Below are positions 14,840 to 22,840 of a DNA stretch of 26,274 nucleotides, piece after piece. The number at the start of each line of letters is the position of its first letter. The stretch's first letter is position 1. The stretch covers positions 1 to 26,274 of the forward strand of contig JAPFCT010000295.1 in assembly GCA_026169575.1 (NCBI GenBank). Reading direction: 5' to 3'. The notes beneath the pieces are model-generated. The model saw only the letters and a list, made by a program, of their open reading frames with translations, searched no databases and was not told the DNA's origin. Both the position numbers and the translations under genes were made by a program. The DNA comes from Faecalimonas sp. (GTDB lineage: Bacteria; Bacillota_A; Clostridia; Lachnospirales; Lachnospiraceae).

Positions 14840-16297
14840 CTATTCTTGAACGCTCATCTGATCCAGCAGTTCTTTTTTGACATCATACAATTTTTTTGAG
14901 AGGTCAATATATACTTTATGCGGGTTGAACAGACGTGTCACTTCATCCCAGAGCGTTTCTTTTTCCTTTTGGCAGTATGCGGCAATCTCCATGACTGTCG
15001 GGGACTGGTAGACGCAGTTTCCGTTCAGGAAGACTGGTTTTAAGAGTTCGCGCATCGTGTAAGTTCCGCCTTTTAGTTTTGTCTTTTTCCATGTCTCTAC
15101 CGGATCAAATAACAGCAGGTCTTCACTTTCGTCAAACACTTCATCGACAAAGCAGATCAGATCGGCAAGAAGCTTTCCGGTCTCCTTGTCATAGATCCGG
15201 TGGACCGTCTTATTTCCAGGGTTTGTGATCTTTTCTGTATTTTCAGAAAGCTTGATCTTCGGGACGAATTCGCCGTCTGCATTCTGGATCGCAGCCAGCT
15301 TATAGACGCCGCCGAATGCCGGGCAGTCTTTGGAAGTGATCATACTTGTGCCGACACCCCAGGAAGTGATCGTGGCGCCCTGGTTTTTCAGATCAAGGAT
15401 CAGGTATTCGTCAAGGTCGTTGGATGCGGAGATAAAGGCGTCGGTAAATCCGGCTGCATCTAACATCTTGCGCGCTTTCTTTGATAAATAGGCAAGGTCA
15501 CCGCTGTCCAGACGGATCCCATAATTTTTCAGTTCGATTCCTTCCTCGCGCATTTCCGTAAAGACGCGGATCGCATTTGGCACACCGGATTTTAAAGTGT
15601 CGTAAGTATCTACGAGCAGACAGCATGCGGAAGGATATAATTTTGCATAAGTCTTAAAGGCAGTATATTCGTCCGGAAAACTCATGATCCAGCTGTGGGC
15701 ATGCGTTCCTTTGACCGGCACATCGAACATTCTTCCTGCCAGTACGTTGGAAGTGCCGATACAGCCGCCGATCATCGCAGCTCTTGCGCCGTAGAGTCCG
15801 GCATCCGGTCCCTGCGCCCGTCGGAGACCAAATTCCATGACGCCGTCGCCGTCAGCGGCATAGACAACGCGCGCTGCCTTTGTGGCGATCAGTGACTGGT
15901 GGTTGATGATATTTAAAAGTGCAGTTTCTACAAGCTGCGCCTCCATGACCGGGGCGATCACTTTCAGGATCGGTTCCCGCGGAAAGATCACAGTTCCTTC
16001 CGGGATCGCGTAGATGCTTCCGCTGAAGTGAAAGCCGCTTAAATATTGAAGAAATGTCTCATCAAACAGATTCAGACTGCGGAGATAGTCCACATCTTCA
16101 TAAGAAAAGTTCAGATTCTTAATATAGTCAATGACCTGGTCAAGTCCGGCAGCGATCGAATAGCCGCCGCCGGAAGGATTGCTTCGGAAAAAGATGTCAA
16201 ATACGACAGGGGTGTTTTCTTCCTTGCTGTGGAAATATCCCTGCATCATTGTCAGCTCATAGAAATCGGTCAACAGTGTTAAATTTTGTGTTGTCAT
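14840..16297 (-). CDS. pncB: Nicotinate phosphoribosyltransferase
   Basis: This 485-residue cytoplasmic enzyme converts nicotinate and PRPP to nicotinate mononucleotide, the first step of NAD salvage. Recognisable segments are the N-terminal LLTDFYELTMMQGYF with FDIFFRSNPSGGGY, the central VKGTHAHSWIMSFPDEYTAF, which includes the His region phosphorylated in the family, and VDTYDTLKSGVPNAI. The phosphoribosyl-binding part RLDSGDLAYLSKKARKMLD and ISASNDLDEY follows. Length and wording fit the longer Firmicute type. AGGGG lies about ten bases before the ATG. It is the second gene of the minus-strand operon, 26 bases after plsC; the link with murF and plsC is positional, not a pathway. Confidence 0.94.
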   Translation of the reverse strand: MTTQNLTLLTDFYELTMMQGYFHSKEENTPVVFDIFFRSNPSGGGYSIAAGLDQVIDYIKNLNFSYEDVDYLRSLNLFDETFLQYLSGFHFSGSIYAIPEGTVIFPREPILKVIAPVMEAQLVETALLNIINHQSLIATKAARVVYAADGDGVMEFGLRRAQGPDAGLYGARAAMIGGCIGTSNVLAGRMFDVPVKGTHAHSWIMSFPDEYTAFKTYAKLYPSACCLLVDTYDTLKSGVPNAIRVFTEMREEGIELKNYGIRLDSGDLAYLSKKARKMLDAAGFTDAFISASNDLDEYLILDLKNQGATITSWGVGTSMITSKDCPAFGGVYKLAAIQNADGEFVPKIKLSENTEKITNPGNKTVHRIYDKETGKLLADLICFVDEVFDESEDLLLFDPVETWKKTKLKGGTYTMRELLKPVFLNGNCVYQSPTVMEIAAYCQKEKETLWDEVTRLFNPHKVYIDLSKKLYDVKKELLDQMSVQE

Positions 16298-16323
16298 GGT
16301 CTTTAACCCCTTTCGTGCACCTA

Positions 16324-17082
16324 TTACAGTAGTGCAGCGTTTTTATTGATAGTTTCCTGAATGATATTCTGGCAGTAGGCTCCGAGGTGCTTGCGCTCCT
16401 CCCGCTCAAGCGTGTGCGGGTAGATCGGTTTTCCGTATTCGATGATCACATGTGTCTTGCGGATCTTCGGGAATCCCTTTGTCCCTTTTTTCGGAAGATG
16501 GTTCTCAAACATCTCGGCCGTATTGTTCATAGAGATCGGGACGATCGCGCATCCGGTCTTGTCCGCGATTTTCAGAGCGCCGTCCTTAAACGGGAGCATA
16601 GTCAGTTCGTCCCCGGTATTTCTCGTTCCTTCCGGGAAAATGCAGATGGAAATCCCCTGCTTCACATAATCGATCCCGGTTAGGATCGTCTTGAGTCCTT
16701 CTTTCAGATTGTCGCGGTCGAGGAACAGGCAGTAGAGATTGCGCATCCAGTTGTTTAAAAGCGGGAAGCGTTCCATCTCTTTCTTTGCCACATAACCGGT
16801 CAGACGTTTGCACCGGGAATAGGTAAGCAGAATGTCAAAATAACTTCTGTGATTTCCGATAAAAAGAACTGCCTCATCCGGCACATTCTCCTCGCCGATC
16901 ACGGTTGTCTGCACTCCGGTGATCCGCAAAATACAGCGGAATCCCCACTGGACGATACGAAGGCAGCTGTAATCCTTCGCCTTCCGGTTGAATTTCCCGA
17001 TGACAGCTTCCACGAGCAGTACCGGGATGGAAAGAATCAGAAAGGATATTAAAAATATCACTAAAAATGTAAAACGCAGCAT
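16324..17082 (-). CDS. plsC: 1-acyl-sn-glycerol-3-phosphate acyltransferase
   Basis: PlsC acylates lysophosphatidic acid to phosphatidic acid at the membrane. I place the start at ATG 17082 (252 residues), because the in-frame ATG at 17100 begins ATGAAGGAG, which is itself the ribosome site for 17082 (spacer nine). The N-terminus is a membrane segment (FTFLVIFLISFLILSIPVLLVE). The acyltransferase motifs are in order: NHRSYFD (HX4D, His78 and Asp83), then FLDRDNLKEGL, then IFPEGTRN (149-155), then the IVPISMNNT-like site. It leads the operon with pncB, murF and the HAD gene, behind a good promoter. Confidence 0.9.
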   Translation of the reverse strand: MLRFTFLVIFLISFLILSIPVLLVEAVIGKFNRKAKDYSCLRIVQWGFRCILRITGVQTTVIGEENVPDEAVLFIGNHRSYFDILLTYSRCKRLTGYVAKKEMERFPLLNNWMRNLYCLFLDRDNLKEGLKTILTGIDYVKQGISICIFPEGTRNTGDELTMLPFKDGALKIADKTGCAIVPISMNNTAEMFENHLPKKGTKGFPKIRKTHVIIEYGKPIYPHTLEREERKHLGAYCQNIIQETINKNAALL

Positions 17083-17120
17083 AGTTTCAGTCTCCTTCAT
17101 TATTTTGATTTATTGAAAAT

Positions 17121-17149
17121 ATTATACTAGAGCGGGAATGAAAAGACAA
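17121..17149 (-). promoter_or_regulatory. Promoter of the plsC-pncB-murF-HAD operon
   Basis: On the minus strand TTGTCT (17149-17144) is followed after 17 bases by a perfect TATAAT (17126-17121), about 40 bases upstream of the plsC start. This is the expected housekeeping-sigma layout for the four-gene operon. Confidence 0.65.
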
Positions 17150-17197
17150 GAAAGATAATAAGATGTAAAGAGAATCATGCAGGAGTGGTTGTTTCTT

Positions 17198-17617
17198 GTG
17201 AGAAAACATATTGGAAGGAGAATCGTGGGGATCCTCGCAGTCTGTCTTTTTCTGACGGCAGGTGGATGTGCCGAGAAGATCGACCGGACAGAAAAACTCC
17301 GGGACATAGAATTTACCGTGATAGAAAAGGAGGAGATTCCCGGGGAACTAAAGGAAAGGATCGCTAAGCAGCGGGAAAAGGGATTTAAGATCTCCTATGC
17401 GGATCAGGGGGAACTGTATATTGCAAAGGGATATGGAGCAAGACCGACAAGTGGTTACAGTATAGAAGTAAAACAGTTGTATGAGACCGAGAATGCGGTC
17501 TGTATCCAGACAGAACTGACCGGACCGTCCAAAGAGGAGAAGATCGCAGAGAAGCAGACATACCCGTATATCGTTGTGAAAATGGAGTGGATCGATAAAA
17601 ATATTGTATTTGAATAG
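17198..17617 (+). CDS. Lipoprotein with a PrcB-like C-terminal domain
   Basis: I choose GTG 17198 (139 residues), which gives a typical lipoprotein signal: MRKHIGRR, then a hydrophobic core GILAVCLFLTAGGC, with the lipid-bearing Cys in TAGGC. AGGAG lies 12 bases upstream. ATG 17177 is the alternative and adds MQEWLFL ahead of the basic region. The mature protein is Lys/Glu-rich and ends in a domain of the PrcB_C type (GYGARPTSGYSIEVKQLYE, then a TGPSKEE segment and PYIVVKME). By family knowledge such domains occur in extracytoplasmic proteins, some linked to proteases; no catalytic motif is present here. The next gene, a sporulation-type protein, starts 11 bases after the stop, so the two are probably co-transcribed. 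The exact role is unknown. Confidence 0.7.
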   Translation: MRKHIGRRIVGILAVCLFLTAGGCAEKIDRTEKLRDIEFTVIEKEEIPGELKERIAKQREKGFKISYADQGELYIAKGYGARPTSGYSIEVKQLYETENAVCIQTELTGPSKEEKIAEKQTYPYIVVKMEWIDKNIVFE

Positions 17618-17628
17618 GAGGATATTTT

Positions 17629-19191
17629 ATGGAGTTAAGAAAGAGAAATGTACACTGCAGCAGGATTGGAAAGCGGATGATCCATCAGTTCTTTGTGGAC
17701 GATGATTATAATGTGCCGGATGCAAAAAATGATGTGCTGCGCATCGTGCAGGGGGAGGGACATGTCAAGACGGAGAACATCGAGCGAATGGAAAATTATC
17801 TCCGGATCACAGGAAAGCTGTATTTCCAGGTATTGTATGTGACAGACGAGGTGGAGCCGAAGCTGGCAGCCGTTGAGGGCAGACTTCCGTTTGAGGAGAT
17901 GGTCTATATTGAGGAGGGAGGAGAGCATGTTACATACAGTGTTGGGGATTACCGGGTAGAGTTTGCGCCGGCGCTGATCCATTCCCGGAAAATGAATCTG
18001 AAGGCAATGGTGGAACTTCAGATCTGTCAGGAAACACTCTGCGAGGAAGAGACAACGACCGGGATTGATGAGGGAGAGGGGATTTTCCAGAAAAAGCGTA
18101 CGGCAAAGATCCTGGAACTGCATACCGGGAAAAAAGATACGTACCGGATCAAAGAAGAGATCACACTGCCGGGGACAAAGGAAAATATCGGAACGATCTT
18201 ATGGACAGACATTGTCAACCGGAAGCTGGATTCTAAATTGATCGATGACCAGCTTGTCGTAAAGGGGGAACTGCTCGTCTTTTGTTTCTATTTGTCCGAG
18301 GAGCAGAAAGAAGACTGGATAGAACAGACCGTTCCGTATGAGGGGACGGTAGAATGTTCCGGTGCTGAGGCGCAGATGTATCATCATCTCTGTGCAAACC
18401 TGGAAGATACGCTGGTAGATATCCGCATGGACGAGGATGGAGAGATGCGGGTGCTTGGAATCGAGGCGACCCTGGATCTGAAGATCACGATTTATCAGGA
18501 AGACGAACTGGAGATCTTGGAAGATGCCTATTCCCTGCGGGAAAAATGCAGTCTTGGAAAGCGGGAGGCAGTCTATGAGACACTTCTGCTCCAGAATCAC
18601 TCCAAATGCAAGCTGACGGAGCAGCTCTCTCTGCCGGAATTAAAGGAGGAGATCCTTCAGATCTGTCACAGCGGCGGCGATATCCAGGTAGAACATACAG
18701 AAGTGACTGCAGATGGAATCCAAATAGAAGGGATCCTGCATGTCTCATTTCTGTATGTGAAGGCAAATGATGAAGTGCCGTTTGCAACCTGGCAGGGAAT
18801 GGTGCCATTTTCGTATCTGTTAGAGGCGGAGGGCATGGATGAAAGGACGAAATATGATATTTCAGATCATATCGAGCAGCTTTCCATCTCGATGGCAGGC
18901 AGCGGGGAGATCGAAGTGAAGGCGGTGCTGGCATTTAGCAGTTTTATCCGGCAGCCGGTGCAGACAGAGATCATTGATGCCATCACGATGGAGCCATATC
19001 AGACGGAAGAGCTGGAGAAAAGACCGGGAATCATCGGCTATATCGTAAAAGAGGGGGATGAATTGTGGTCGCTGGCAAAGCGCTACTGTACGACCGTAGA
19101 AGGGATCCGGGAAGTCAACGGGCTGTCCGAGGATCAGGTGAAACCGGGGGATAAGATATTGATTTTTAAAGAAAACATGAGTATACTATAA
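17629..19191 (+). CDS. DUF3794 (SPOCS) protein with a C-terminal LysM domain
   Basis: This 520-residue protein has repeated DUF3794/SPOCS-type beta modules: one near the N-terminus (DDDYNVPDAKNDVLRIVQGEGHV, then ENYLRITGKLYFQVLYV), one in the middle (ITLPGTKENIGTILWTDIVN, with LVVKGELLVFCFYL) and a third (SLPELKEEILQICHSGGDIQ, with IQIEGILHVSFLYV). It ends in a LysM peptidoglycan-binding domain at about 463-515 (IVKEGDELWSLAKRYCTTVEGIREVNGL). SPOCS/LysM proteins are found in spore-forming Clostridia and are thought to act in the spore coat or cortex. No signal peptide is visible, which fits assembly from the mother cell. AGGAGG precedes the ATG. The promoter of ispE lies inside its 3' end. 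Confidence 0.82.
   Translation: MELRKRNVHCSRIGKRMIHQFFVDDDYNVPDAKNDVLRIVQGEGHVKTENIERMENYLRITGKLYFQVLYVTDEVEPKLAAVEGRLPFEEMVYIEEGGEHVTYSVGDYRVEFAPALIHSRKMNLKAMVELQICQETLCEEETTTGIDEGEGIFQKKRTAKILELHTGKKDTYRIKEEITLPGTKENIGTILWTDIVNRKLDSKLIDDQLVVKGELLVFCFYLSEEQKEDWIEQTVPYEGTVECSGAEAQMYHHLCANLEDTLVDIRMDEDGEMRVLGIEATLDLKITIYQEDELEILEDAYSLREKCSLGKREAVYETLLLQNHSKCKLTEQLSLPELKEEILQICHSGGDIQVEHTEVTADGIQIEGILHVSFLYVKANDEVPFATWQGMVPFSYLLEAEGMDERTKYDISDHIEQLSISMAGSGEIEVKAVLAFSSFIRQPVQTEIIDAITMEPYQTEELEKRPGIIGYIVKEGDELWSLAKRYCTTVEGIREVNGLSEDQVKPGDKILIFKENMSIL
19159..19187 (+). promoter_or_regulatory. Promoter for ispE within the end of the DUF3794 gene
   Basis: TTGATT (19159-19164), a 17-base spacer and TATACT (19182-19187) fit a housekeeping promoter. 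Transcription would begin near 19194, giving an ispE leader of about 85 bases that contains the long inverted repeat at 19210-19255. Confidence 0.5.
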
Positions 19192-19209
19192 GAATAATGT
19201 ATACAAGAT

Positions 19210-19255
19210 ACACGGATTTTTTGCCGGATACAATGGCATGGCAAAAAATCCGTGT
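19210..19255. repeat. Perfect 16-bp inverted repeat in the ispE leader
   Basis: ACACGGATTTTTTGCC (19210-19225) is exactly complementary to GGCAAAAAATCCGTGT (19240-19255), with a 14-base loop. There is no T-tract after either end, so it is not a standard terminator, though a T6 run lies inside the arm. It sits 24 bases before the ispE start codon. Confidence 0.85.
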
Positions 19256-19279
19256 TCTGTGGGCGAAAGGGGTAGGAAG

Positions 19280-20155
19280 ATGAGATACTTAAAGTTAAAA
19301 TCTCTGGCAAAGATCAACCTGGGACTCGATGTACTTGGAAGAAGAGAGAACGGCTATCACGATGTCAGGATGGTCATGCAGACGATCTATCTGTATGACG
19401 ATGTGACACTGAGGCGGATGGATGAGCCGGGCATACGGATTCAGACGAATTTATTCTATCTTCCGGTCAATGAAAATAATATTGCGTACAAGGCGGCGAA
19501 GCTTTTGATCGATGAATTTGATATTCAGGACGGAGTGTCGATCACGCTTGACAAGCATATCCCGGTGGCGGCAGGTCTGGCAGGAGGAAGTTCCAATGCG
19601 GCGGCGGTTCTCTTTGGGATGAATAAGATGTTTTCGCTGGGACTTTCCGAGCAGGAACTGATGGATCGAGGAGTAAAGCTCGGCGCGGATGTCCCGTACT
19701 GCATTATGAGAGGGACTGTGCTGGCAGAGGGGATCGGCGAGGAGCTGACAAGATTGCCGCAGATGCCGAATTGTTATGTGCTGATCGCGAAACCTCCAAT
19801 CAGTGTGTCTACGAAGATGGTGTATGAGAAGCTGGATTCCGGGGAGATCACAGTGCATCCGGATATCGATGGGATTCTTGCAGGACTTTCAGAACAGAGT
19901 ATCGACAAGGTGGCCGCTTCTATGGGAAATGTGCTGGAGACCGTGACGATCAGTCAATATCCGGTGATCGAGGAGATCAAACATGCGATGAAAGAGCACG
20001 GAGCTTTAAATGCGATGATGAGCGGAAGCGGGCCGACGGTATTTGGACTGTTCCGGGACCGCAGGATGGCGCGCGAGGCACAGAAGGCAATCAGAGACAG
20101 AGAACTGGCAAAGCAGGTGTATATTACCAATATACACAATGCAAGGAGGAAGTAA
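19280..20155 (+). CDS. ispE: 4-diphosphocytidyl-2-C-methyl-D-erythritol kinase
   Basis: IspE phosphorylates CDP-methylerythritol in the MEP isoprenoid pathway. The start is ATG 19280 (291 residues), where the conserved sequence begins (MRYLKLKSLAKINLGLDVLG). The frame is open further upstream, but an ATG at 19238 lies in the inverted repeat and lacks a ribosome site. GHMP-kinase motifs are present: catalytic Lys11 in AKINLGL, the ATP loop PVAAGLAGGSSNAAAV (95-110), Asp137 in LGADVPY, and the C-terminal MMSGSGPTVFGLF. The gene has its own promoter and a structured leader. Its stop lies four bases before the GntR gene, whose ribosome site overlaps the last ispE codons, so the two are co-translated. 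Confidence 0.96.
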   Translation: MRYLKLKSLAKINLGLDVLGRRENGYHDVRMVMQTIYLYDDVTLRRMDEPGIRIQTNLFYLPVNENNIAYKAAKLLIDEFDIQDGVSITLDKHIPVAAGLAGGSSNAAAVLFGMNKMFSLGLSEQELMDRGVKLGADVPYCIMRGTVLAEGIGEELTRLPQMPNCYVLIAKPPISVSTKMVYEKLDSGEITVHPDIDGILAGLSEQSIDKVAASMGNVLETVTISQYPVIEEIKHAMKEHGALNAMMSGSGPTVFGLFRDRRMAREAQKAIRDRELAKQVYITNIHNARRK

Positions 20156-20159
20156 GAAC

Positions 20160-20837
20160 ATGGAACCAAAATTTCAAGTAAGTATGGACGAGTATTTACC
20201 ATTGAGAGATGTTGTATTTAATACACTGCGTCAGGCAATCCTGCGCGGAGAATTAAAGCCGGGAGAGCGTCTGATGGAGATACAGCTTGCCAATAAGCTG
20301 GGGGTCAGCAGAACACCGATCCGTGAGGCAATCCGTAAATTAGAGCTGGAAGGACTTGTACTCATGATCCCGAGAAAAGGCGCGGAAGTTGCAGAGATCA
20401 CAGAGAAGAGTCTGAAAGATGTGCTGGAAGTCAGACGTGCTCTGGAGGAGCTGGCAGTCGAGATCGCATGCGAGAAGATGACCGCGGAGCAGATCGAAGA
20501 ACTGAAAGCAGCGGCGAAGGAATTTGAAGTGACATTGAAGACGAAAGATGTGACAAAATATGCGGAGGCAGATGTAAAATTCCACGATGTGATCTACATG
20601 GCGACAGATAATCAGCGTCTGATCCAGCTGTTAAATAATCTTCGGGAGCAGATGTACCGTTTCCGCGTGGAATATCTGAAAAAGGATGAATCGCATGTGA
20701 AGCTTTTGGAGGAGCATGACCAGATCATTGCAAACATCGAAAAGCGGAATAAAGAGCAGGCTGCAAAGATCGTGTGCCGCCATATTGAAAATCAGGTGGA
20801 GGCAGTGATGCACACGATCCGCTCGAAAAAAGAATAG
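20160..20837 (+). CDS. GntR-family transcriptional regulator with FCD domain
   Basis: This 225-residue protein starts at ATG 20160 behind AGGAGG; the frame is open upstream but inside ispE. Residues about 12-75 are the winged helix of the FadR subfamily: LRQAILRGELKPGERLMEIQLANKLGVSRTPIREAIRKLELEGLV, then IPRKGAEVAEIT. The rest is an all-helical FCD ligand domain (SLKDVLEVRRALEELAVEIAC, then DVKFHDVIYMATDN, then EEHDQIIANIEKRN, then CRHIENQ). The His residues in these three stretches are the usual metal ligands. FCD regulators sense small organic acids; the effector and targets cannot be named. Synteny with ispE is common in Lachnospiraceae, which suggests co-transcription rather than control of isoprenoid synthesis. 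Confidence 0.9.
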   Translation: MEPKFQVSMDEYLPLRDVVFNTLRQAILRGELKPGERLMEIQLANKLGVSRTPIREAIRKLELEGLVLMIPRKGAEVAEITEKSLKDVLEVRRALEELAVEIACEKMTAEQIEELKAAAKEFEVTLKTKDVTKYAEADVKFHDVIYMATDNQRLIQLLNNLREQMYRFRVEYLKKDESHVKLLEEHDQIIANIEKRNKEQAAKIVCRHIENQVEAVMHTIRSKKE

Positions 20838-20927
20838 AAGAAAATCACTGTAAAAAGAAAGACAAAATGAATAAACCGGGCCCGTCCGTACATACTCCTT
20901 ATATCAAAGAGAGGGAGGTACACGGGC

Positions 20928-21614
20928 ATGAGCGGGAGAGAGAAAGAAACAGCGGCAAAAGAGACGGCGGGGGTGTCAGGGAAAATAAAATTCCGGATCT
21001 TTCTGATCGCACTGTTGCTGGCAGGGGTAGTTACCGGGGTGGTGACAAGCAGGATGCACGCTGCCGCGCAGGAAAAGATGACAGCGCTTCAGGAGCATAT
21101 GGCGGGGGAAGTCCTCCGGTTCCATGTGCTGGCAAACAGTGACAGCAAGGAAGACCAGGAACTGAAGATGAAAGTCAAGGAGGCAGTTCTTTCCTATATG
21201 GAATACAAGATGCCGAAGCACACAGATCTTGTACAGACAAAACAGTGGGTTTCGGATCATATCGGAGAACTGGGAGATATCGCGCAGGCGGTAGTCTGTG
21301 GGGAATCTTACGATTATCCGGTCCATCTGGAACTGACGACAAGCGATTTCCCGGAAAAGACCTATGGGGATGTGACATTTCCGGCAGGAGAGTATGAGGC
21401 GCTCCGCATTGAGATCGGGGAGGCGAAAGGGCAGAACTGGTGGTGTGTCCTCTATCCGAATCTCTGTTTTATCGATGCAGTCCATGCAGTTGTGCCGGAG
21501 GAAGGAAAGCAGGAACTGAAAGAAGTGCTGACGGACGAAGAATACGATCTGGTCACTTCCGATGCAAAAGTAAAAGTCAGATGGTTCTTTTTCCCGGAGA
21601 AAGATGACAAATAG
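20928..21614 (+). CDS. spoIIR: Stage II sporulation protein R
   Basis: SpoIIR is made in the forespore and signals across the septum to SpoIIGA so that pro-sigma E is processed in the mother cell. This 228-residue protein has a cytoplasmic tail, one membrane helix at about 24-42 (FRIFLIALLLAGVVTGVVT), and an extracytoplasmic domain. The domain carries the family hallmarks VLRFHVLANSDSKEDQELKMKVKEAVL, VTFPAGEYEALRIEIGEAKGQNWWCVLYP and NLCFIDA. GGAGG lies about nine bases before the ATG. In the sporulating Firmicutes it is transcribed by sigma F; I could not find a convincing sigma F site in the 90-base gap upstream. It is good evidence that the organism can sporulate, or descends from sporulators. 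Confidence 0.95.
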   Translation: MSGREKETAAKETAGVSGKIKFRIFLIALLLAGVVTGVVTSRMHAAAQEKMTALQEHMAGEVLRFHVLANSDSKEDQELKMKVKEAVLSYMEYKMPKHTDLVQTKQWVSDHIGELGDIAQAVVCGESYDYPVHLELTTSDFPEKTYGDVTFPAGEYEALRIEIGEAKGQNWWCVLYPNLCFIDAVHAVVPEEGKQELKEVLTDEEYDLVTSDAKVKVRWFFFPEKDDK

Positions 21615-21640
21615 AAGAAGCAAAAGAGGAGAGAGAGTTT

Positions 21641-22825
21641 ATGACCGACTGGTTAGTAAAACGATTTGTAAAAGATTATGAAGAGACAGAAAATAATGCA
21701 GTCCGGACAAGGTATGGGATGCTGGCGAGTGTCGTCGGCATCTTTTGTAATGTCATATTGTTCCTGATCAAGATCAGTATCGGGCTGATCCTCCGAAGTA
21801 TCTCTGTCATGGCAGATGCATTTAACAACCTGTCAGATGCGGGATCTTCGATCATCAGTTTTGTCGGGGTCCGGATTGCGAGTAAGCCGGCCGACAAAGA
21901 CCATCCGTTTGGACATGGCAGGATCGAGTATATTTCCGCACTTGTCGTATCCTTCCTTGTCATTGAGGTTGGATTTACTTTTTTGAAAGATGCGATCCAG
22001 AAGATCATGCATCCGCAGGAGATGCACTTTCAGCTGATTTCTGTTATAATATTACTGATTTCTGTCGGCATCAAATTGTGGCTTGGGATGTTTAACAAAA
22101 AGCTCGGAAAGCGGATCAACTCCCAGGTGATGCTGGCGACAGCGGCGGATTCGATCGGAGATGTCATCACAACTTCTGCAACGATCGTCTCGCTGATCTT
22201 TTTCGGGCTTACCGGGATCAATATTGACGGATTCGTAGGGCTTGGGGTGTCACTTGTCGTCATGTGGGCTGGTGTCAGTATCGCGAAAGATACGCTGGAG
22301 CCGCTGATCGGTGAGGCGGTCTCGCCGGAAGTCTATGTCCAGATCACAAAATTTGTGGAGCAGTATGACGGAATCGTAGGCAGTCATGATCTGATTGTAC
22401 ATAACTATGGACCGGGCAAAAGCATGGCATCGATCCATGCAGAAGTCCCAAATGATACAGATATTGAAGTGTCCCATGAAGTGATCGACCGGATCGAGCG
22501 GGATGCGTTAAAACAGCTTGGCATTTTCCTTGTGATCCATATGGATCCGGTGGAGACAAAAGATGAGACAGTGCTTGAAGCCAGAAAGATGGCAGAAGAA
22601 GTGCTGCAGTCGCTGGATGCAGATGCAAGTATCCACGATTTCCGTATGGTGGACGGAAAAGAACAGATCAATCTGATCTTCGATATGGTCGTTCCCCATG
22701 AATATGATCAGGCAAAGCAAAAAGAACTGCATGACTTATTTGTCAGATGTATCCAGGAGAGAGATCCGAGATATCAGTGCGTGATCACCGTAGAGACAAG
22801 TTTTGTATATGAAAAAGAAAAGTAA
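21641..22825 (+). CDS. Cation diffusion facilitator family metal transporter
   Basis: This 394-residue membrane protein exports divalent metal ions against protons. About six hydrophobic segments lie in the first 220 residues, followed by a cytoplasmic domain with EVSHEVIDRIE and FLVIHMDPVE. The metal-site segments are MADAFNNLSDAGSS in TM2 and ATAADSIGDVITTS in TM5. The TM2 residue that is His in zinc exporters is Asn here (N-x-x-x-D), and the TM5 site is D-x-x-x-D rather than H-x-x-x-D, a pattern closer to manganese or iron CDF proteins than to zinc ones. The HPFGHGRIEY motif is intact. GAGAGAG lies before the ATG. The substrate call is inference. Confidence 0.9.
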   Translation: MTDWLVKRFVKDYEETENNAVRTRYGMLASVVGIFCNVILFLIKISIGLILRSISVMADAFNNLSDAGSSIISFVGVRIASKPADKDHPFGHGRIEYISALVVSFLVIEVGFTFLKDAIQKIMHPQEMHFQLISVIILLISVGIKLWLGMFNKKLGKRINSQVMLATAADSIGDVITTSATIVSLIFFGLTGINIDGFVGLGVSLVVMWAGVSIAKDTLEPLIGEAVSPEVYVQITKFVEQYDGIVGSHDLIVHNYGPGKSMASIHAEVPNDTDIEVSHEVIDRIERDALKQLGIFLVIHMDPVETKDETVLEARKMAEEVLQSLDADASIHDFRMVDGKEQINLIFDMVVPHEYDQAKQKELHDLFVRCIQERDPRYQCVITVETSFVYEKEK

Positions 22826-22840
22826 AAGAGGCAGATACAG

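Noticed and set aside
19210..19255. Long hairpin as a Rho-independent terminator after the DUF3794 gene
   Set aside because: No T-tract follows on either strand, and a promoter just upstream places it in the ispE leader.
20867..21142. 91-residue ORF overlapping the start of spoIIR in another frame
   Set aside because: Low-complexity Arg/Gly-rich translation, no ribosome site, and it runs through the conserved start of spoIIR.
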